A stretch of 64,000 nucleotides of DNA from Stictocephala bisonia (taxonomy: Eukaryota > Arthropoda > Insecta > Hemiptera > Membracidae): contig JAQJVL010000543.1 in assembly GCA_035578905.1 (NCBI GenBank), positions 124,001-188,000 on the forward strand, read 5' to 3'. Below are positions 57,944-64,000 of the stretch, in pieces. Position 1 is the first letter of the stretch; the number at the start of each line of letters is the position of its first letter. The notes under the pieces were generated by a model. It did not search any database and was not told the DNA's origin. It saw only the letters and a program-made list of their open reading frames with translations. The position numbers and the translations under genes are program-made.

Positions 57944-58655
57944 ACTGATAAAGTAATAAGGTTTGTTAAATGTATTTTCACTCTCTCAATATAAGTTGGC
58001 AGCCGTGTCTCCCTGTTGTGCACGTGCGTATGTCAACAGTAGGCTCTCGCGATGCCTCGTTAAAGATAACGTTCTGATGCAAATCACAGTTCTACTCAAG
58101 CACTCATTCAGTTATGGTACACTGCTTGCCCCAACATACGTTGGCAGCCCTGCCTCACTCTTGTGCACATGCGAGAGTATGTAAACAGTAGGCTCTCGCG
58201 ATGACAAGTGTGCCTCGTTAAAGGTAACGTTCTGATGCAAATCACAGTTCTACTCAAGCACTCGTTCAGTTATGGTCACTGCTTGCCCCAACATACGTTG
58301 GCAGCCCTGCCTCACTCTTGTGCACGTGCGAGGGTATGTCAACAGTAGGCTCTCGCGATGACAAGTGTGCCTCGTTAAAGGTTCTGATGCAAATCACAGT
58401 TCTACTCAAGCACTCGTTCAGTTATGGTCACTGCTTGCCCCAACATACGTTGGTAGCCCTGCCTCACTCTTGTGCACGTGCGAGGATATGTCAACAGTAG
58501 GCTCTCGCGATGACAAGTGTGCCTCGTTAAAGGTAACGTTCTGATGCAAATCTCAGTTCTACTCAAACACTCGTTCAGTTATGGTCACTGCTTGCCCCAA
58601 CATACGTTGGCAGCCCTGCCTCACTCTTGTGCACGTGCGAGAGTATGTCAACAGT

Positions 58656-58813
58656 GCCTACTGACACACCAGTAACCCAGTGTCAGTACCAATGTACGTG
58701 TAGGGGCGGGTGGGTGGGTCAGTACCACTGTACGTGTATGTTACGTCCTTACGTACTATAAAATGTTACGTACATTGGTACTGACCCACCATTTATTTTT
58801 CGATTGGGTGGGT
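58656..58813. repeat. 158-bp hairpin-forming insert in satellite monomer (first copy)
   Basis: It replaces AGGC of the normal CAACAGTAGGCTCTCGCG. It contains perfect 17-bp arms GTCAGTACCAATGTACG (58682-58698) and CGTACATTGGTACTGAC (58769-58785). A second nested pairing uses GGGTGGGTCAGTACCA and its complement. The ends read GCCTACTGACACACC and TTCGATTGGGTGGGT. Confidence 0.9.
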
Positions 58814-59421
58814 ATCGCGATGACAAGTGTGCCTCTTTAAAGGTAAAGTTCTGATGCAAATCACAGTTCTACTCAAACACTCGTTCAGTTATGGTACACT
58901 GCTTGCCCCAACATACGTTGGCAGCCCTGCCTCACCCTTGTGCACGTGCGAGGGTATGTCAACAGTAGGCTCTCGCGATGCCTCGTTAAAGGTAACGTTC
59001 TGATGCAAATCACAGTTCTACTCAAACACTCGTTCAGTTATGGTACACTGTTTGCCCCAACAAACGTTGGCAGCCCTGCCTCACTCTTGTGCACGTGCGA
59101 GGGTATGTCAACAGTAGGCTCTCACGATGCCTCGTTAAAGGTAACGTTCTGATGCAAATCACAGTTCTACTCAAGCACTCGTTCAGTTATGGTACACTGC
59201 TTGCCCCAAAATACGTTGGCAGCCTTGCCTCACTCTTGTGCACGTGCGAGAGTATGTAAACAGTAGGCTCTCGCGATGACAAGTGCGCCTCGTTAAAGGT
59301 AACGTTCTGATGCAAATCACAGTTCTACTCAAGCACTCGTTCAGTTATGGTCACTGCTTGCCCTAACATACGTTGGCAGCCCTGCCTCACTCTTGTGCAC
59401 ATGCGAGAGTATGTCAACAGT

Positions 59422-59579
59422 GCCTACTGACACACCAGTAACCCAGTGTCAGTACCAATGTACGTGTAGGGGCGGGTGGGTGGGTCAGTACCACTGTACG
59501 TGTATGTTACGTCCTTACGTACTATAAAATGTTACGTACATTGGTACTGACCCACCATTTATATTTCGATTGGGTGGGT
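59422..59579. repeat. 158-bp hairpin-forming insert in satellite monomer (second copy)
   Basis: Same insert at the identical monomer position, nearly identical sequence (ATATTTCG instead of ATTTTTCG near the end). Confidence 0.9.
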
Positions 59580-60046
59580 CTCGCGATGACAAGTGTGCCT
59601 CGTTAAAGGTAACGTTCTGATGCAAATCACAGTTCTACTCAAACACTCGTTCAGTTATGGTACACTGCTTGCCCCAACATACGTTGGCAGCCCTGCCTCA
59701 CTCTTGTGCACGTGCGAGGGTATGTCAACAGTAGGCTCTCGCGATGACAAGTGTGCCTCGTTAAAGGTAACGTTCTGATGCAAATCTCAGTTCTACTCAA
59801 ACACTCGTTCAGTTATGGTCACTGCTTGCCCCAACATACGTTGGCAGCCCTGCCTCACTCTTGTGCACGTGCGAGGATATGTCAACAGTAGGCTCCCGCG
59901 ATGACAAGTGTGCCTCGTTAAAGGTAACGTTCTGATGCAAATCTCAGTTCTACTCAAACACTCGTTCAGTTATGGTCACTGCTTGCCCCAACATACGTTG
60001 GCAGCCCTGCCTCACTCTTGTGCACGTGCGAGAGTATGTCAACAGT

Positions 60047-60204
60047 GCCTACTGACACACCAGTAACCCAGTGTCAGTACCAATGTACGTGTAGGGGCGG
60101 GTGGGTGGGTCAGTACCATTGTACGTGTCTGTTACGTCCTTACGTACTATAAAATGTTACGTACATTGGTACTGACCCACCATTTATATTTCGATTGGGT
60201 GGGT
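60047..60204. repeat. 158-bp hairpin-forming insert in satellite monomer (third copy)
   Basis: Same insert and position. It shares ATATTTCG with the second copy and has private changes (ACCATTGTACGTGTCTG). Confidence 0.9.
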
Positions 60205-61072
60205 CTCGCGATGACAAGTGTGCCTCTTTAAAGGTAAAGTTCTGATGCAAATCACAGTTCTACTCAAACACTCGTTCAGTTATGGTACACTGCTTGCCCC
60301 AACATACGTTGGCAGCCCTGCCTCACCCTTGTGCACGTGCGAGGGTATGTCAACAGTAGGCTCTCGCGATGCCTCGTTAATGGTAACGTTCTGATGCAAA
60401 TCACAGTTCTACTCAAACACTCGTTCAGTTATGGTACACTGTTTGCCCCAACATACGTTGGCAGCCCTGCCTCAATCTTGTGCACGTGCGAGGGTATGTC
60501 AACAGTAGGCTCTCACGATGCCTCGTTAAAGGTAACGTTCTGATGCAAATCACAGTTCTACTCAAGCACTCGTTCAGTTATGGTCACTGCTTGCCCCAAC
60601 ATACGTTGGCAGCCCTGCCTCACTCTTGTGCACGTGCGAGGGTATGTCAACAGTAGGCTCTCGCGATGACAAGTGTGCCTCGTTAAAGGTTCTGATGCAA
60701 ATCACAGTTCTACTCAAACACTCGTTCAGTTATGGTCACTGCTTGCCCCAACATACGTTGGTAGCCCTGCCTCACTCTTGTGCACGTGCGAGGATATGTC
60801 AACAGTAGGCTCTCGCGATGACAAGTGTGCCTCGTTAAAGGTAACGTTCTGATGCAAATCACAGTTCTACTCAAACACTCGTTCAGTTATGGTCACTGCT
60901 TGCCCCAACATACGTTGGCAGCCCTGCCTCACTCTTGTGCACGTGCGAGGGTATGTCAACAGTAGGCTCTCGCGATGACAAGTGTGCCTCGTTAAAGGTA
61001 ACGTTCTGATGCAAATCACAGTTTCACTCCAGCACTCGTTCACCTCATGGTCCACTCCTTGCCACAACTCCT

Positions 61073-62589
61073 GGGCCCCTAGATTTGGGAGAGGCTTTCT
61101 CCACACATAACATTCATTCTTCCTGATCGGCTTTCTGCAGCATTGTCCCTCGGGTGCTTATTCATCATACAGGAATGCGTGGGGACTTCCTCGTTGCACA
61201 ACCGTTACCGGTGGACATGGGCTGAAAGCAGTTTTGTTCTGGACGTGACTGCAGTAGGTGTCTGCGTGCAAATTAGTCCATTTTGTGTCAGTATGACATG
61301 CATTGTGAGTGTTTAATAGTGGAAGTTGCATTTGACTATTATTTTGTAATCATGTATGTCAGTGAGAAATTTTTTGTGTTTGGCAAGTTGGGAAGAAATG
61401 CTTTAGTCTAAAACAGAGTATTTTTTGTCAACGTTAGAAAATGAGTTGATAAAGTATGACAGGTTTTTTTCAGAACTTAACGGCCTTTTAAGTCTGAATA
61501 TACTTGAAGCTTTTCCCTGAAGTCATTGGTCATAAAGTTATAACATTTAATACCACTAAGAATGATCACAGATATTTTACACGTCAGTTTTCTAAGGCCA
61601 TTCTCATTTGACTATTAAAATTACTAGATACTTGAACAAAATTTAATGACTGGAGATTGTTATGCATCTAAGGAAGGGTTACAAACAACATCGTTTTGTG
61701 GTGCAACAAACATTATTCTCCTTCTAAAAGAGTTCTTGAATTCTCAAAATTACTGGATCGACCGAGATGCTGTGGAAATGCAAGACTCTGTGAAAGAACA
61801 ACAGGTCAACCACATTATATAGGGCTGATAGAATCGAAAGGTGAAGTTATCATCAAATTCTAAGCCCATTAAACTGTGAACACCTAAAAGCAAAAACTTC
61901 TTTTGGATTTTTTACAATCTCTCTCCAAATTTTGTCATGAATAAAAATTTGACCCGTTGCATATTTTTTTCAGGCCAATTTGATTTTCTAAGTGATCTCG
62001 GTTTAGTCATAACTAGAATCAAAGGAACTTTGAAAGGTAATAGCTGATAAGCACTGACAGTTAATTTGCGATTGGCCTAATAATTAATGACACATTTTAA
62101 GGATTGGACCCTTTGTAATTCTACATCTAAAACTTAGAGGTTAAGAGGCGTGAAGAAACATTATTCTTGAGAAATAAAATGAGTTGAAATTAACATTTTA
62201 CATATGATTTGTGCTCACTATTCTGATTGTATGCTTTTCTCTAATAGGTTTATATTTTCCTCATAAATGGACTGAGCAAACAAATTTGTAGGCATGTTCC
62301 TCTGTCTTTACGATTAAAATAAAATAATTACTAATGTATTTTTTCCTCAAACGATGTCATATCTAGATGTTTGAATTAAAATATTTCAGAAGGTGACCAA
62401 TGTCATTTGATAACATAAGCAATGATTGATTGTATATTTTCTCTTTGGTAATTCATTTATGCACAACATCGATAGAACGGACATTAATTCTTGTCCTCCA
62501 GAGGTATAACATACCAAATCTACCTTGTAGTATGCAAACATTTATAATGATCAATGATCATCTAACCCTTATGTTTACTGTTGAAACAG
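61073..62589. other. Intergenic DNA, no recognised feature
   Basis: Moderately AT-rich. The first 150 bp after the satellite is GC-richer and fades out of the monomer consensus. No gene is recognised. Confidence 0.3.
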
Positions 62590-62740
62590 TCCAGTATCTG
62601 TAGTGACGTAGCAATGAGGTCACAGGGTGTTCCCGGCCCAGCTGTCATGTGTACCGAGTTTTAAGAGGTCACGTGACTTTTTGATTGGCTAACGCCGTTC
62701 GTTCCAAGTTTAGCCTACTTCGGTTTAGACAATGTAAGTA
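62590..62740 (+). promoter_or_regulatory. Possible TATA-less promoter and short first exon (plus strand)
   Basis: A GC-richer stretch with GTGACGTAGCAATGAGGTCA, the palindrome GGTCACGTGACT (E-box CACGTG), an inverted CCAAT (GATTGGCTAACG) and CpGs. It is followed by GTTTAGACAAT/GTAAGT, a consensus splice donor at about 62,735. No downstream coding exon is visible before the window ends. Speculative. Confidence 0.25.
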
Positions 62741-62994
62741 CTACAAAGGCTGGTTACAATTAGTAACGATATAATTGAGGAAGTACAGATGGTGCTACTG
62801 CAGGAATTCCTCGGTTACATACTTACAGCAGATATTGTTACATGGTGTACGTTTACAGAGGAGGTCAGCATACCAGAATGTAAGAGTATGAAATTTTATG
62901 CTCATTTCAGCTTTTTAAGTGTACAGTTAAACACATTGCTAAAAAACAAACTGTATTTAGTAATGGTTTATTGTTTCCAGACATATTTCCCACA

Positions 62995-63700
62995 CTTTCA
63001 TCAAATGAGGAAGACAAAGATTGTTGGACATTTACCATCATTACGTGAAAATTACCAATCATGACGTTTCGATTTGATAAAACCCAAATCTTTTTCAAGT
63101 GCTAAAAACTAAATTACATCTACACAAACATGTTATAAAACTACGTTCTTAAACTAATAAACTTATCTACATCAATAATTATCTACATTTCAACCTAGAT
63201 CATAGAATGGGGTACAACAAAATGTGCTTCTACTAAATATAAAAAATGTTAACAAGGTGAAATTAATGTAACCAATTTAGCGATGCCAAGATCACGATGT
63301 CAACGAAAAAATGTTAAAACAATTAAATTAATATTCCAATCAGACTGAAATTAGATTAAATTAATTAAGCATAAATAAAATAAATATATGGTACCTGAAA
63401 AACACTATTAATTTAAAATAACATTAAGCATGCTTCTACTAGACATAACAATTTTTTATATTTAGTAGAAGTTCATTTTGTTGTACCCCATTCTATGATC
63501 TAGGTTAAAATGTTGATAATTATTAATTTAGATAAGTTGATTAGTTTAAGAACGTAGTTTTATAACATGTTTGTGTAGATGTAATTTAGTTTTTAGCACT
63601 TGAGCAAGATTTGGGTTTTACCAAATTGAAACGTCGTGATTGGTTATTTTCACGTAATGTTGGCAAATGTCCAACAACCTCTGTCTTCCTCATCTGATAC
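62995..63700. mobile_element. Foldback element, arms about 250 bp
   Basis: Left ATGAGGAAGACAAAGATTGT TGGACATTT...CATTACGTGAAAAT and CTAGATCATAGAATGGGGTA CAACAAAATG are mirrored by CATTTTGTTGTACCCCATTC TATGATCTAGG and ATTTTCACGTAATGTTGGCA AATGTCCAACAACCTCTGTC TTCCTCAT (each block quoted in pieces). The intervening 190 bp also has a smaller inverted ACTAAATATAAAAAATGTT pair. No transposase. TIR ends and TSD are not resolved. Confidence 0.82.
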
Positions 63701-64000
63701 TCCATCATTAACAAATTTCAAAAACAAAGTTGACTTTCATCAATTTAGATATGAGTTCCTACTGAGAATATAGCAACTGTCCACGGTCACAGAACAAACC
63801 AGGAGAAATATATTTGCCATAAACAAAAATCGTTACTGGCTGTGGTAAGATAGAAACAATAAATATTTCGGTGATCGTTTACTCTCATCAGAGTAGAGGG
63901 AAAACTTGCGAATCCCTCTAGACTGAGGAGGGTAAACTATAAGTTTGTACATTTTTTATTTATTCTGTAATTCATTTTTCCTGCGTGGCGTTCACAACAA
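63701..64000. other. Window end, no recognised feature
   Basis: An inverted pair ACTCTCATCAGAGTAGAGGG AAAACTTGCG / CCCTCTAGACTGAGGAGGGT lies near 63,880-63,930. Nothing else. Confidence 0.3.

Larger units (their letters stand above)
57985..61072 (+). repeat. Satellite array with 149-158 bp monomers and a higher-order unit of about 1,391 bp
   Basis: Marker GTTCTGATGC occurs at 58071, 58229, 58381, 58538, 58848, 58997, 59146, 59304, 59614, 59772, 59929, 60239, 60388, 60537, 60689, 60846 and 61003. Spacings are 158,152,157,310,149,149,158,310,158,157,310,149,149,152,157,157. The run 310-149-149 recurs 1,391 bp apart, showing a higher-order unit. The 149-bp class lacks GACAAGTGT after CGCGAT; the 152-bp class lacks AACGTT. 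Each monomer carries the octamer ATGCAAAT and GTGCACGTGC. Spacings are not multiples of three, so open frames across it are not genes. The array fades at both ends. Confidence 0.95.

Noticed and set aside
57963..61106. Many 60-79 residue open frames with near-identical peptides (MQITVLLKHSFSYG...)
   Set aside because: They are translations of the satellite monomer. The period is not a multiple of three and the frames break at every unit.

Overview
This looks like a piece of an insect nuclear genome, AT-rich and crowded with transposable elements. The main evidence is one split gene whose product has a signal peptide, a single six-cysteine type-2 chitin-binding domain (peritrophin-A / CBM14) and long Pro/Gln-rich arms. 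That is the architecture of the CPAP1 class (cuticular proteins analogous to peritrophins). Introns of 2 to 8.6 kb and dense SINE, LINE and foldback content suggest a large insect genome. I cannot name the order or species.

Region 1 (about 1-32,010, minus strand) is that gene. I reconstructed it exon by exon from GT/AG splice sites and reading phase. A TATA-box promoter at 32,000-32,007 precedes a short 5' UTR exon (about 31,976-31,925). Six coding exons follow: 23,286-23,080, 21,030-20,899, 13,501-13,358, 9,705-9,505, 3,767-3,611 and 639-407. They give a predicted 357-residue secreted protein. The introns hold a twin-primed (internally inverted) LINE, a 1.5 kb foldback element, hAT-like and CGATAT-rich TIR elements, several tRNA-type SINEs, a 5S-rRNA-like SINE and several minisatellites.

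Region 2 (about 32,010-44,430) is intergenic. It has decayed LINE fragments (an RNase H piece at 34.6-35.5 kb on plus, a reverse transcriptase piece at 37.1-38.2 kb on minus), short tandem arrays and SINE copies. I recognise no host gene in it.

Region 3 (44,431-52,459) is a recent direct tandem duplication of a roughly 4.0 kb segment, with a 3-bp TAA microhomology at the junction. Each copy carries two different SINEs and the same six-unit 19-bp minisatellite.

Region 4 (52,460-64,000) holds a 738-bp foldback element with TA flanks, a decayed array of about 143 bp, and a satellite array at 58-61 kb. The satellite has 149-158 bp monomers in a higher-order unit of about 1.39 kb, with a 158-bp hairpin-forming insert at the same position in three monomers. 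A possible CpG-bearing promoter lies at 62.6-62.74 kb, and another large foldback occupies about 63.0-63.7 kb.

The most notable signals are: (i) a 38-bp array that copies the gene's own 5' splice site four more times in exact register; (ii) homologous, frame-neutral SPTPQ-type exons; (iii) SINEs with different Pol III-type heads sharing one 3' tail; (iv) the hairpin-bearing higher-order satellite. I saw no convincing new multi-gene system.
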